Assembly (NCBI GenBank): GCA_002308795.1
Contig: DBVV01000039.1
Coordinates: 1 to 22,669 of the forward strand
Origin: Mageeibacillus sp. UBA1255
GTDB lineage: Bacteria; Bacillota; Clostridia; UBA1212; UBA1255
DNA length: 22,669 nt
Direction of reading: 5' to 3'
Shown here: one piece after another, positions 1 to 8,158 of the stretch
Position numbering within the stretch: position 1 is the first letter of the stretch
Layout of the letters: each line of letters opens with the position of its first letter
Notes under the pieces: generated by a model
What the model saw: the letters and a program-made list of their open reading frames with translations, nothing else
Told to the model about the DNA's origin: nothing
Databases searched by the model: none
Made by a program: the position numbers and the translations under genes

Positions 1-39
1 TTTCACGGAAACAGGAAAAGAGCCGTGTACGGTTAAACC

Positions 40-68
40 TTGAAAAAGAACAGATTTGCGTATATAAT
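40..68 (+). promoter_or_regulatory. Sigma-A promoter of the SSB-DUF368-CPBP operon
   Basis: The -35 box TTGAAA (40-45) and a perfect -10 box TATAAT (63-68) are separated by exactly 17 bp. Transcription should begin near 75, some 40 nt before the ATG at 117. No other promoter is evident before the next two genes, so this one probably drives all three. Confidence 0.8.
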
Positions 69-116
69 ATAAATTGTGGTTTTGTGCACAACAAAACCTT
101 CGAAGGGAGCATTGAT

Positions 117-851
117 ATGACCGGAAACCAAAGCGAAAATAATATGGCTAAACTTACCGGGTGCATCGAGAAAGAGCCGGTATTCAGCCACGAGGTGTAC
201 GGAGAAGGTTTTTATATTTTTATTGTACGCACCAGAAGGCTGAGCGAAAGCTCCGATCTGATACCGGTGACGGTTTCTGACAGGCTTACGGATATCAGCG
301 GCTTGAAAAAGGGCCGGTTCACTATGCTCGAAGGACAGTTCCGCTCGTACAATTCGGTCATGAACAGCGGGCAGATCAAATTAACGCTCACTCTTTTTGC
401 ACAGGAGATCAGTTTCCCGGAAGTGATCCCCGATACGGACGTTGACGTCGTCGAAATGAACGGATTCATCTGCAAACCGCCGGTTTACCGCACCACGCCT
501 TTTAACCGCGAAATTTCAGATTTTCTCCTTGCCGTGAACAGATCGTACAATAAATCCGATTACCTGCCTTGTATATGCTGGGGGAGGAACGCACGCTTCT
601 GCGGGAAACGCAAGGTGGGCGATCACGTGCGCGTCGTCGGGCGTATGCAAAGCCGCGTATATCAGAAGAAACTGCCTGACGGCACTGTCTCGGAAAGGAC
701 AGCGTATGAAGTATCGGTCTCAAAAATAGAACTTGTTGACGCCCAGGAAGTACAGAACGCCGCGGAGGATAACCGGTCTGAACCGATACGCGTTGAAAAC
801 AGTACCGTTAACGTTACGAACGGAGCGACGGATATTATTCAGCAGGGGTAA
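117..851 (+). CDS. SSB-like single-stranded DNA-binding protein with two OB folds
   Basis: This 244-residue protein resembles the clostridial single-stranded DNA-binding proteins that carry two consecutive OB-fold halves. The first half (about 15-112) holds the FSHEVYGEGFY and GQFRSYN stretches. The second (about 113-215) holds NGFICKPPVYRTTP, SDYLPCICWGRNARF and RVVGRMQSR, typical of SSB strands binding ssDNA. The tail (215-244) is polar and lacks the acidic DDDIPF-type tip of bacterial SSB. It is probably cytoplasmic and binds ssDNA or nucleic acid in an accessory role, not as the main replicative SSB; that role is inference. I chose the ATG at 117 because GAAGGGAG (102-109) sits 7 nt upstream; a GTG at 84 is in frame but has no ribosome binding site and falls close to the predicted transcription start. 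The next gene starts 4 bp after its stop. Confidence 0.82.
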   Translation: MTGNQSENNMAKLTGCIEKEPVFSHEVYGEGFYIFIVRTRRLSESSDLIPVTVSDRLTDISGLKKGRFTMLEGQFRSYNSVMNSGQIKLTLTLFAQEISFPEVIPDTDVDVVEMNGFICKPPVYRTTPFNREISDFLLAVNRSYNKSDYLPCICWGRNARFCGKRKVGDHVRVVGRMQSRVYQKKLPDGTVSERTAYEVSVSKIELVDAQEVQNAAEDNRSEPIRVENSTVNVTNGATDIIQQG

Positions 852-855
852 ATAA

Positions 856-1830
856 ATGGACGAAAACAGTGAAGTAAACGGAACAACAGATATCAGTGTG
901 AATGAAGAGAAGTCTGATCCTCCTAAAAAGCATGGATGGTTGATCGAATCGCTCATACTTTTCGTAAAAGGCATCGTAGTTGGTATGGCAAACATAATAC
1001 CCGGAGTCAGCGGCGGAACTATCGCCGTAGTTACCGGTATTTTCGATCCTCTTATCGAAGCAATCAACACACTATTTAAAAAATTCAAAAAGAATATTAA
1101 ATTTCTCCTTCCCGTAGGTCTCGGACTCGTCGCGGGCGTCGTAGCTTTCAGCAAACTGATCGGGCTTTCGCTCGATAAATTTCCGCTCCAGACGGGACTG
1201 TTCTTTGCCGGACTCGTTATAGGATCGGTCCCTCTTATCCTGAAAAAAGCTCAGAACGGAAACAAATTCAAAGCGGTCTACCTGATCCCGTTCGCTGTCT
1301 GCGCGATAGCAGTCGTAGCACTTGCAGTGATCCAGACTTTCTTCTCCGGCGATGCAGCAAATATCCGGTCAGGCACGCTGCCCGTACTGACTTTCGGAAT
1401 GATACTGAAATTGTTCTTCGGAGGTATGCTCAGCGCGGGGGCAATGGTCGTGCCTGGCGTCAGCGGTTCTCTGGTAATGATGCTGCTCGGAGTTTACGAC
1501 GATATGCTGGCAATAATATCAGGGCTCGTTTCCTTCAGCGACATGCATAAGGTATTGTCCGCGGTGCTCTGCGCGATCCCGCTGGGGCTCGGCATCATTG
1601 CCGGCATCTTCACGATAGCAAAAATAATCGGATTTCTTTTTAAAAAATTCAGAGTCGGAACGTATTACGGTATACTCGGACTGCTCTGCGGCTCGGTTCT
1701 CGCTCTGTTTATCAGCCTAACCGGTTACGCGATCAAATTTACCGTACCGGGCATACTGATCGCTGTTCTTACTTTAGCTGCAGGTGTCGCAATCGCATAC
1801 TTTTCATCCAGAATCGGTAAAAAGGATTGA
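856..1830 (+). CDS. DUF368 membrane protein, polyprenyl-phosphate translocase family
   Basis: This 324-residue polytopic membrane protein belongs to DUF368, recently shown in some bacteria (PopT) to return undecaprenyl phosphate across the cytoplasmic membrane for reuse in cell-envelope synthesis. The duplicated signature is clear: NIIPGVSGGTIAVVTGIFD near residues 47-64 and VVPGVSGSLVMMLLGVYDD near 198-216. This is the pseudo-symmetric inverted repeat expected of the fold. Hydrophobic segments fill residues 29-320 after an acidic, cytoplasmic-looking N-terminus of about 25 residues. AGGGG (844-848) lies 7 nt before the ATG. It follows the SSB-like gene by 4 bp and precedes the CPBP protease by 9 bp, so the three are co-transcribed. 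Family assignment is firm; transport of C55-P by this copy is inferred from relatives. Confidence 0.88.
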   Translation: MDENSEVNGTTDISVNEEKSDPPKKHGWLIESLILFVKGIVVGMANIIPGVSGGTIAVVTGIFDPLIEAINTLFKKFKKNIKFLLPVGLGLVAGVVAFSKLIGLSLDKFPLQTGLFFAGLVIGSVPLILKKAQNGNKFKAVYLIPFAVCAIAVVALAVIQTFFSGDAANIRSGTLPVLTFGMILKLFFGGMLSAGAMVVPGVSGSLVMMLLGVYDDMLAIISGLVSFSDMHKVLSAVLCAIPLGLGIIAGIFTIAKIIGFLFKKFRVGTYYGILGLLCGSVLALFISLTGYAIKFTVPGILIAVLTLAAGVAIAYFSSRIGKKD

Positions 1831-1839
1831 GCTGTTAAA

Positions 1840-2787
1840 ATGAGTACTTTCAAGAAAATACTAAAAGCCATAGGAATATCGCTTGCATTCATGGTCGGAT
1901 ATGCCGTTGTCCAAATTATGGTCACGATATTATTTGCGGTCTATTTCTCGTTCTATTCGCTTAAAATGGATCTGTCCGTTTATCCCGGGAGTAATAAAGC
2001 CGAACAGATAATGGCTTATACGCAGCAGAATCTTATGATGAATATGGCGCTGATAGTGCTGATCGCGGGCATCATATCGATCGGAATCATGCTGCTTATA
2101 CTGCTGCTGCTTAAAAAAGCGAAGAAATGGAATATGGCTGATTTCTTCCGCGTTCCGCATAAGATCGGAATCGCCATCCCTCTCGGGATCATAAGCTTTT
2201 TAACGGGTATGGCGTTTAACGTGGGACTCGTCAATATCATGGAACTGGTCCCCATTCCGGAGTCATGGATCGAGGCGAACAACGAATCGGTCGGGGCTGT
2301 TCTTTCAGGCAGCTTATGGATCGCGCTTGCGGCAACGTCTCTTATCGCTCCGGTAGCTGAAGAACTCATTTTCCGCGGCGTTTCATATACGATGCTCCGG
2401 GATGCGATCCCGCTCAAAAGACGCTTCGCGGTACTTATCGCCGGATTTGCCGTTTCTCTCGCTTTCGGGATCTACCACGGAAATATCCTTCAGGGAATTT
2501 ATACTTTTGTGTTTTCTATCCTGCTTCTGGCAGTATACGAAAGGACCGGCTCCATATGGAGCTCGATCCTTGTACATGCAGGGTTCAACAGTTCCTGGCT
2601 GCTTGAATTGTTCGCCGAAAAAATATTCTCTCAAGAAAAGGTGCTGGTCAACGGGCTCCTGTTTCTGGGTATCGGATCAGTCCTTCTTGCCGGCTTCTTT
2701 CTTCTTTCCTCTTATGGCAAGAAGAATGCAGCAAACGCCGATGACGGCTGCGCAGATAGCGGAGATCACGATGACCCGGGTAATTGA
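1840..2787 (+). CDS. CPBP (CAAX/Abi) family intramembrane glutamic protease
   Basis: This 315-residue polytopic membrane protein has the CPBP motifs: EELIFR with E174, E175 and R179, FGIYHGN with H213, and HAGFN with H246. These residues form the active site of CAAX prenyl-protease-like and bacteriocin-processing or immunity proteases. Substrates in bacteria are mostly unknown. About eight hydrophobic segments are visible, the last near 270-290. The final 19 residues are an odd hydrophilic, Asp/Gly/Ala-rich tail after a GKKN that looks like a natural end. That tail and half of the last helix (residues 280-315) are encoded antisense to the membrane anchor of the glycerophosphodiesterase gene. 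The start is the ATG 9 bp after the DUF368 stop, with AAAGGA (1821-1826) somewhat far upstream. Confidence 0.88.
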   Translation: MSTFKKILKAIGISLAFMVGYAVVQIMVTILFAVYFSFYSLKMDLSVYPGSNKAEQIMAYTQQNLMMNMALIVLIAGIISIGIMLLILLLLKKAKKWNMADFFRVPHKIGIAIPLGIISFLTGMAFNVGLVNIMELVPIPESWIEANNESVGAVLSGSLWIALAATSLIAPVAEELIFRGVSYTMLRDAIPLKRRFAVLIAGFAVSLAFGIYHGNILQGIYTFVFSILLLAVYERTGSIWSSILVHAGFNSSWLLELFAEKIFSQEKVLVNGLLFLGIGSVLLAGFFLLSSYGKKNAANADDGCADSGDHDDPGN

Positions 2788-5376
2788 CCCGTCTTTCTGA
2801 TCATTGTTCTTTTTATGGTCCGACGGAGTAGGCAGCGTACCCGGATCGACGTCCGCGCCGGAATCGATATTGACCGTTACGACCTGGGTATAAAGCACGA
2901 ACGAATCCATACCGAATTCACTGGGAGCCTTGTCCGGATCCGTTGACGCCAGCAGTCTGTACATCAGCCTGACTGTTCCGTCCGATAGAGCCGTGACCGT
3001 GTCTCCGTTTACTTTTACGTGATCCGCGCCTTCAAGTATAACTATCTCTGGCCTCATCGCCGGCGACCCGTCACTGTATTTTTTTGAAAGATCCATCATG
3101 CCCATGCGGTTATAGACGGCAGGGTAGAACGTTATCGCATCTTTGCCGTTTTCGGTCGGGTTCAGCGTAAACGAATAATTATCACCGATATCAATAACGG
3201 TGGGGACGTACGATACGTTGTTGCAGAAATCGGTCGTGATGCCGCCAGCGCCGAGCAGATACGCGTCGCGTGTATTTGTGTGGTTATACGTCCACGGCCA
3301 CGACGTTACGCCTCGGTACATCAGCGCCCGGATCATTTTAGTGTCATTGACTCCGCTCGCGTTGAACGTGGCGTTTTCAGGAACGACGGTGTTGATTATG
3401 CTCTTGACTTTCGACTCGTAGCTGCTGCCTGACGGCGTACCCATAAGTTGACCGACCGACATGCCCGGCTCCGCTTTCGGGAAACCGGTAACGGCTGAAT
3501 TGACGAACGATATCATGCAGCATTTATTCTTCATATTGTATTTTTCAACGATCTCCGCCACTTTTTCTTCAAGATTTTCTTCTTTTATCTCTATGAAAAA
3601 CATCACGTCCTCATCTTTCAGCGCTGCGAAATAATCGTCAAAAGAAGGAAGTTTAACTTTTTTGTATTTTGAGAACGTCCCGTAAGCGCTCGATTTGGTG
3701 ACAAAAATCGAATCGAGCTCTTTGGAAGTATGGCTTCCGATCGTCCCTTTACCGGTCGTCAACGAACTCAGATCTGCGTCGTGGTACAGATACAGTTTTC
3801 CGTCCGATGACAGCCTGACGTCCAGCTCGATGCAGTCTACACCTGCGGCGATCGCTTCTTTTGCACTCTCGACCGTGTTTTCAGGCGCCGAGGAGGGAAG
3901 GCCCCTGTGGCCTATGACCATCGGGTTCCTCACCAGCACGGCGGGATCCGTTCTGTAAAAAGAATAAGCATCGATCAAAGCCTCCGGAGTATCGGTAACG
4001 ATCCCGTTGGCGCCGCTCTGGATCGAATTATGCAGCATTGCATCATCACCGGTACCTGCAGATTCAGCCACCCACACCGTGATAAGCCTGTGCTGCATAT
4101 ACTCAACGTTTGCTTTTGTTGCAAACTTTTCGGGGATCAGAGCGATCTTCGCGCTGTTTTCGTTGGTAGAATAGATGATCTCGTCCAGTTTTTCTTGCGT
4201 AAGCTGATCTGCCTGAATGCCGCTGTAATCGATAGCGCCGCTTATTTTAGGCAGCCTTCTTCTCAATTCCTTGATGATCTCTGGCCTGTCCGAGATCAGG
4301 ATGCAGTCGATGAGCTTGCTGCTCTTAAGGTAATCACGCAGTTCCGAGGCGGCGTCATCCGTTTTAACGTAGTAGACCGGGATCGCCTTTCTGAAAACTT
4401 TATCCGTGACCGTACCGATATCGCCTATAACTGTTTTACCGTCAGGGCTGACCACTTTTCCGCCGTCACCGATATACAGGATCATATTATCGGGTTTGTT
4501 TTCGGCGGTCAATACACGGTCTATCGTCTCGGCCGAATCCGCCACGGATATTGTCGCCGCGCGCGATATTACAGGCGTAACAGCGAACGTATGCGACATA
4601 TATTTGTCGTCAACAAAAACCTCCGGATCGATAACGTAACTGCATTCGGATACCTTAACGTTATCAACGTGTATGACCGAGTAGTTTGCCTGTATCGCAG
4701 GGATGCCTTTCGTATACATTCCGCGGATAGAGGAAAGCGAGTCGGTGGCAATTATGAGTTTATCGTTGATATATTCGTAAACCATATCGCCGACGACCGA
4801 TATCTTAACGTGAGCAGTTTTTTCGAGCCCGATATCCGACCCGCCTGACGATGTGATCATAACGTTCCACGCGCCGGGGGAACGCTCGGCAAATTCCACG
4901 CCGTTGGAGGCGGAGGTCTTCCTCCTTACGCACATATGATAATATTTCTGGTCTTCGCTCTGCTGGCGCACGATCAGCGACATCCATCTGTTCTCGTCGC
5001 GCGAGGAAATAAAGCGGATATCTGCTTCAAAAGAATAATCACCGTATTCGGATAGTTTTTCCGGGAGCAGGACTTTTCCCAGTTCGACCGCTGACGCGTC
5101 AATAATAAGTTCGCCGTCTTTTACTTCGGCGCTTCCTCCGGTTTTAAGGTCCCGGTTAACGGACCACCCGTCAGGCAGCTTACCGTCGTCAACGGCGTCG
5201 AAGTTTTCGCTGAATATCTCTTTCCCGGTCAGCATCCCGGTCGCTTCAGCGGCGTGAACTTTTCTGCCGGAAATGATCGCCCGGCCCGTAAAACAGGATG
5301 ACAGCAGTATCGATAAAGTTAAAACTGATAAAATAACTGTTTTAACTGAAATACCGCGCAAGATCGATCTCATCAT
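2677..5376 (-). CDS. Exported membrane-anchored glycerophosphodiester phosphodiesterase, multidomain
   Basis: This 899-residue protein is predicted to hydrolyse glycerophosphodiesters to glycerol-3-phosphate and an alcohol outside the cell. Order of parts: signal sequence (12-29, with LSSC as a possible lipobox), a concanavalin/LamG-like beta-sandwich (about 52-258, opening IFSENFD), a GDPD-like TIM barrel that lacks the catalytic HRG (about 265-485, ending GANGIVTDTPEALIDAY), a complete GDPD barrel (486-720), a beta-rich domain (725-840), a short linker, a transmembrane helix (866-888) and a KKK-rich tail. The active barrel shows H490-R-G, PENT (498-501), E517-L-D519, H532-D and E596-I-K, matching the catalytic histidines and metal ligands. 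I chose ATG 5376 (the next codon, 5373, is also ATG) because GGAGGA lies at 5381-5386; a longer ORF start has no such site. It overlaps the convergent CPBP gene by 111 bp. Confidence 0.9.
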   Translation of the reverse strand: MMRSILRGISVKTVILSVLTLSILLSSCFTGRAIISGRKVHAAEATGMLTGKEIFSENFDAVDDGKLPDGWSVNRDLKTGGSAEVKDGELIIDASAVELGKVLLPEKLSEYGDYSFEADIRFISSRDENRWMSLIVRQQSEDQKYYHMCVRRKTSASNGVEFAERSPGAWNVMITSSGGSDIGLEKTAHVKISVVGDMVYEYINDKLIIATDSLSSIRGMYTKGIPAIQANYSVIHVDNVKVSECSYVIDPEVFVDDKYMSHTFAVTPVISRAATISVADSAETIDRVLTAENKPDNMILYIGDGGKVVSPDGKTVIGDIGTVTDKVFRKAIPVYYVKTDDAASELRDYLKSSKLIDCILISDRPEIIKELRRRLPKISGAIDYSGIQADQLTQEKLDEIIYSTNENSAKIALIPEKFATKANVEYMQHRLITVWVAESAGTGDDAMLHNSIQSGANGIVTDTPEALIDAYSFYRTDPAVLVRNPMVIGHRGLPSSAPENTVESAKEAIAAGVDCIELDVRLSSDGKLYLYHDADLSSLTTGKGTIGSHTSKELDSIFVTKSSAYGTFSKYKKVKLPSFDDYFAALKDEDVMFFIEIKEENLEEKVAEIVEKYNMKNKCCMISFVNSAVTGFPKAEPGMSVGQLMGTPSGSSYESKVKSIINTVVPENATFNASGVNDTKMIRALMYRGVTSWPWTYNHTNTRDAYLLGAGGITTDFCNNVSYVPTVIDIGDNYSFTLNPTENGKDAITFYPAVYNRMGMMDLSKKYSDGSPAMRPEIVILEGADHVKVNGDTVTALSDGTVRLMYRLLASTDPDKAPSEFGMDSFVLYTQVVTVNIDSGADVDPGTLPTPSDHKKNNDQKDGSITRVIVISAICAAVIGVCCILLAIRGKKKEAGKKD

Positions 5377-5408
5377 CTGTTCCTCCATAAGAACGAATTT
5401 ATGTGCTG

Positions 5409-5437
5409 AGTCTAACAAATAAAACGGAAAAAGTCAA
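5409..5437 (-). promoter_or_regulatory. Promoter of the glycerophosphodiesterase gene
   Basis: On the minus strand, TTGACT (5437-5432) is followed after 17 bp by TAGACT (5414-5409), then the ribosome binding site at 5386-5381 and the ATG at 5376. The -35 matches consensus at 5 of 6 bases and the -10 at 4 of 6. It faces away from the nucleoside hydrolase promoter. Confidence 0.6.
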
Positions 5438-5459
5438 TTGCATCAACGCGCATTTTCAT

Positions 5460-5488
5460 TTGCATTTACGGTATTTTCGTGGTATCAT
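5460..5488 (+). promoter_or_regulatory. Promoter of the nucleoside hydrolase - 5'-nucleotidase pair
   Basis: The -10 box TATCAT (5483-5488) carries an extended TGG directly before it, which can make up for the weak -35 TTGCAT (5460-5465) 17 bp upstream. The only other sequence between the divergent genes is this and the GDPD promoter, 23 bp apart; I see no riboswitch-like structure in these 145 bp. Confidence 0.55.
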
Positions 5489-5521
5489 AAAAGCCGAAAA
5501 AACACAGGAGGATAAATAATT

Positions 5522-6472
5522 ATGAGCGAAAAACACAGAATAATAATTGACACCGACACGGGCGGAGACGACGCTGCCGCCATTATTCTCGCCGCAAAAA
5601 GCCCGGACGTAGAAATACTCGGCGTGACCGTTGCCGCAGGAAACGTTTCACTCGAGCAGGCTGTTAAAAACGCCTTGAGCGCGATCGAGATCGTGGGACT
5701 TAAAGTTAAAGTATATCCGGGAGCCGTAAGGCCAGTCTCCGGCGAAGAGCGCGAGACGTTCAGCGTTTACGGAAACGACGGAATGGGAGACGCGGGCATC
5801 GTTAATCCGAAGGGGAAAGCGCAGAAAGAGCACGCGGTAGATTACATACTCAGGACCGTGCGCGAAAATCCGGGAGAGATCGAGATCGTTGCCCTCGGAC
5901 CTGTAACGAATATTGCCCTCGCGATCCAGAAAGACAGAGAGACGATGCTCAAAGTCAAAAGAATATTGTCCATGGGCACCGCCGGATTCGGCCCCGGAAA
6001 CGCTACTCCTGTCGCGGAATTCAACGTATACAAGGACGCTGAAGCGTATAAGATCATGCTCGAACTCGGTGTGCCCGTAACGGTGCTCGGACTTGATATG
6101 GACGACGAACCCACGTGGACCAGCGAAGAAACGTGGCGGGAAATGCTGAACGGAAGTCCGCTCCAGGTGTTCATCGCGAAAGCAACCGGAAAGCTGCTCG
6201 AATTCAAAAAGGGCAACGGAATAGACGCGCTGGATCTTCCGGATGCGGTGGCAATGGCTACGCTCGTCTGGCCTGATTTCGTGCTTGAGACCACTCAGTG
6301 CTACGGCAGCTGCATCACGGCTCCGGGCGAGACGCACGGCATGGTCATTTTCTACAAAGAAGGCTTCACGTACGATTCGATGCCGAAGATAGGGAAGGCA
6401 AACGTGTCAGTCGTTACAAAAGCGAAGAAAGACATTTTCGTAAGCAGGCTGAACGAGGTCCTCAGACAATAA
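5522..6472 (+). CDS. Nucleoside hydrolase (inosine-uridine nucleosidase family)
   Basis: This 316-residue cytoplasmic protein cleaves the N-glycosidic bond of ribonucleosides to free base and ribose. The N-terminal calcium-binding signature DTDTGGDDAAA (D10, D12, D16, D17) matches the family's DTDPGxDDA. Further family blocks are VTVAAGNV, ALGPVTNIALA and AEFNVYKDAEAY. Near the C-terminus DLPDAVAMA keeps the last calcium-ligand Asp, but the position of the catalytic His of Crithidia-type enzymes (HDP) appears to be Pro. Subgroups with this change exist and their substrate range is less certain. AGGAGG (5506-5511) precedes the ATG. The 5'-nucleotidase gene follows after 42 bp, which suggests a two-step nucleotide breakdown or salvage path. 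It has no signal peptide. Confidence 0.9.
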   Translation: MSEKHRIIIDTDTGGDDAAAIILAAKSPDVEILGVTVAAGNVSLEQAVKNALSAIEIVGLKVKVYPGAVRPVSGEERETFSVYGNDGMGDAGIVNPKGKAQKEHAVDYILRTVRENPGEIEIVALGPVTNIALAIQKDRETMLKVKRILSMGTAGFGPGNATPVAEFNVYKDAEAYKIMLELGVPVTVLGLDMDDEPTWTSEETWREMLNGSPLQVFIAKATGKLLEFKKGNGIDALDLPDAVAMATLVWPDFVLETTQCYGSCITAPGETHGMVIFYKEGFTYDSMPKIGKANVSVVTKAKKDIFVSRLNEVLRQ

Positions 6473-6514
6473 AAGAATTAGAACCGGTTTCCGGAAAATC
6501 AATGGAGGTCAATT

Positions 6515-8023
6515 ATGGAAAACACGAACGTTGTCCCGGACGGCGGACAATTCTCAGACACAGAACGCTATAAAAAACTTGTCCTTCTCCATTCAAACGA
6601 TATGCACGGCGATTTCCTGGCAGAAGACGTTGACAATAAACTTGTCGGCGGCGTCGGCATGCTTTCGGGCTACATCAACAAAGTCAAAGAGGAAGAGCCG
6701 AACACGCTGTACTGCATCGCGGGCGACATGTTCCGCGGTTCGGTAATTGACTCCGAATTTCAGGGCATGTCAACGATCGAGATAATGAATATGATCTCTC
6801 CTGATGTTGTGACGCTCGGAAACCATGAAGTTGACTACGGCGTATCGCATCTGCTTTTCCTCGAAAAATGTGCGAGATTTCCGATCATCAACGCGAACTT
6901 CCACATCAAAACGAACGGCGCGCGGCTGTTCAAGCCGTATCTTGTAAAAGAAATTGGCGGGATGAAGGTACTGTTCATCGGAATACTCACCGAACTCGTC
7001 ATCGCGCAGGCGAAGAATGACGGAAAAGTGGGTACTTTCGTAAATATTACCGAAGCGGCGGAGGAGATCGGGCGCATCTGCAACGCTCATAACTCTCTCG
7101 ACATCGATTTTACCGTACTTCTTACGCATATCGGATTCGAGGAAGATAAGAAGCTGGCGGCAATGCTCGATCCCGCATGGGGCGTCGACGTGATAATCGG
7201 CGGCCACTCGCACACTTTCCTGAAGGAAGCCGAGAAGGTCAACGACATTCTGATCGTTCAGGCCGGCACCGGTACAGACCAGATCGGCCGCTTCGACATC
7301 GTTATTGACACGGCAAATAACTGCGTCGCCGAATATAAATGGCAGAGCGTGCCGATCGATAAAGAACATTGTCCGGTCGATACGGAGATCGAGAAGCTGA
7401 TCAACGCGTATAAATCCAAGACTGACGCAAAGTACGGCCGCGTCATTACGAGGTTCAACAGAAAGCTTACGCACCCCTCAAGAACACAGGAAACGTCTCT
7501 GGGCGACCTTATGGCAGACGCACTCTGCAAGAGCCTTGGTCTTGATATAATGCTGCTCGGCTCGGGCAGCGTGCGTACGGAGGAACTCGGACCGATCGTA
7601 ATGCTCGGAGACCTTACGAATGCTTTCCCGTATGACGATGAGGTGTTTATGGTCAAGATCTCAGGCGCGCAGCTTAAGCGTATGGTCAAGTACGTCGTGC
7701 GCGACGAGGTCTGGGAAGGAGCTCATACTGAGTTTTATCAGTTCTCGGAAGGCCTTCATATGGTTTATTCGCGTGCGGATCATGAGTTTAAAGAGTTCAA
7801 GTTTAAAGGCACAGACGTGGCGGATGATCAGATGTTTACTGTCGGGCTTCAGCTTTTCCACTATAACAACATGGAAAGTTCGTTCGGAATCACGCATGCG
7901 GAGATACTGGCAAATGCTCCGAGGCGTACGGTGACAACGTCCGCACGCGAGGTCATTGAGGAGTATCTGACCGAGAACCAGCACCTCGACGTGGGAGTAC
8001 TGGACAGACTGATTATTCAATAA
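6515..8023 (+). CDS. 5'-nucleotidase / 2',3'-cyclic phosphodiesterase family metallophosphatase
   Basis: This 502-residue protein has the UshA/CD73 two-domain layout. The N-terminal metallophosphoesterase domain (about 20-275) shows HSNDMHGDF (D29, H31), GDMFRGS, LGNHEVDYG, LLTHIGFEEDK and GGHSHTFL, which together bind the two metal ions. The C-terminal 5'-nucleotidase domain (about 315-500) shows ETSLGDLMADAL and GSGSVRTE, where substrate nucleotides stack. It would release phosphate from 5'-nucleotides, giving nucleosides for the hydrolase encoded just upstream. Most family members are exported; this one opens with a polar stretch and no signal peptide, so it is probably cytoplasmic. GGAGG (6504-6508) lies 6 nt before the ATG. 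The stop codon abuts an array of 7-bp repeats. Confidence 0.9.
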   Translation: MENTNVVPDGGQFSDTERYKKLVLLHSNDMHGDFLAEDVDNKLVGGVGMLSGYINKVKEEEPNTLYCIAGDMFRGSVIDSEFQGMSTIEIMNMISPDVVTLGNHEVDYGVSHLLFLEKCARFPIINANFHIKTNGARLFKPYLVKEIGGMKVLFIGILTELVIAQAKNDGKVGTFVNITEAAEEIGRICNAHNSLDIDFTVLLTHIGFEEDKKLAAMLDPAWGVDVIIGGHSHTFLKEAEKVNDILIVQAGTGTDQIGRFDIVIDTANNCVAEYKWQSVPIDKEHCPVDTEIEKLINAYKSKTDAKYGRVITRFNRKLTHPSRTQETSLGDLMADALCKSLGLDIMLLGSGSVRTEELGPIVMLGDLTNAFPYDDEVFMVKISGAQLKRMVKYVVRDEVWEGAHTEFYQFSEGLHMVYSRADHEFKEFKFKGTDVADDQMFTVGLQLFHYNNMESSFGITHAEILANAPRRTVTTSAREVIEEYLTENQHLDVGVLDRLIIQ

Positions 8024-8158
8024 ATGGCAAATTGCAAATGGCAAATTGCAAATTGCAAATGGAAAATTGAAAATGGAGAATTGTGGAATATATTATAATC
8101 ATCGCCTCCGGCAATACCTCAATTCTCCATTATTCATGTGCTATTTTCCATTCTCAAT
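8024..8158. repeat. Two facing arrays of 7-bp units between convergent genes
   Basis: From 8024, directly after the 5'-nucleotidase stop, nine 7-bp units run in phase: ATGGCAA and ATTGCAA alternate, then ATGGAAA, ATTGAAA, ATGGAGA and ATTGTGG, ending at 8086. From 8158 back to 8117 the other strand carries six more units in phase: ATTGAGA, ATGGAAA, ATAGCAC, ATGAATA, ATGGAGA and ATTGAGG. The inner units make a perfect 12-bp inverted repeat (8072-8083 with 8120-8131) around an AT-rich centre. The right array supplies the TGA stop of the FAD oxidoreductase gene. It could fold as a hairpin acting as a bidirectional terminator, or be a non-coding dispersed element; neither is proven. Confidence 0.75.

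Noticed and set aside
84..116. Longer GTG start for the SSB-like protein
   Set aside because: It has no ribosome binding site and lies within about 15 bp of the -10 box; GAAGGGAG fits the ATG at 117.
3907..4848. Long plus-strand open frame of 313 codons inside the glycerophosphodiesterase gene
   Set aside because: It is antisense to conserved GDPD and LamG-like coding sequence, has no ribosome binding site and encodes no recognisable domain.
5377..5521. Possible purine riboswitch before the nucleoside hydrolase
   Set aside because: The gap is short, holds two divergent promoters and shows no paired elements of a known riboswitch.
5648..7474. Minus-strand open frames opposite the nucleoside hydrolase and 5'-nucleotidase
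   Set aside because: They mirror codon structure of conserved genes and lack starts with ribosome binding sites.
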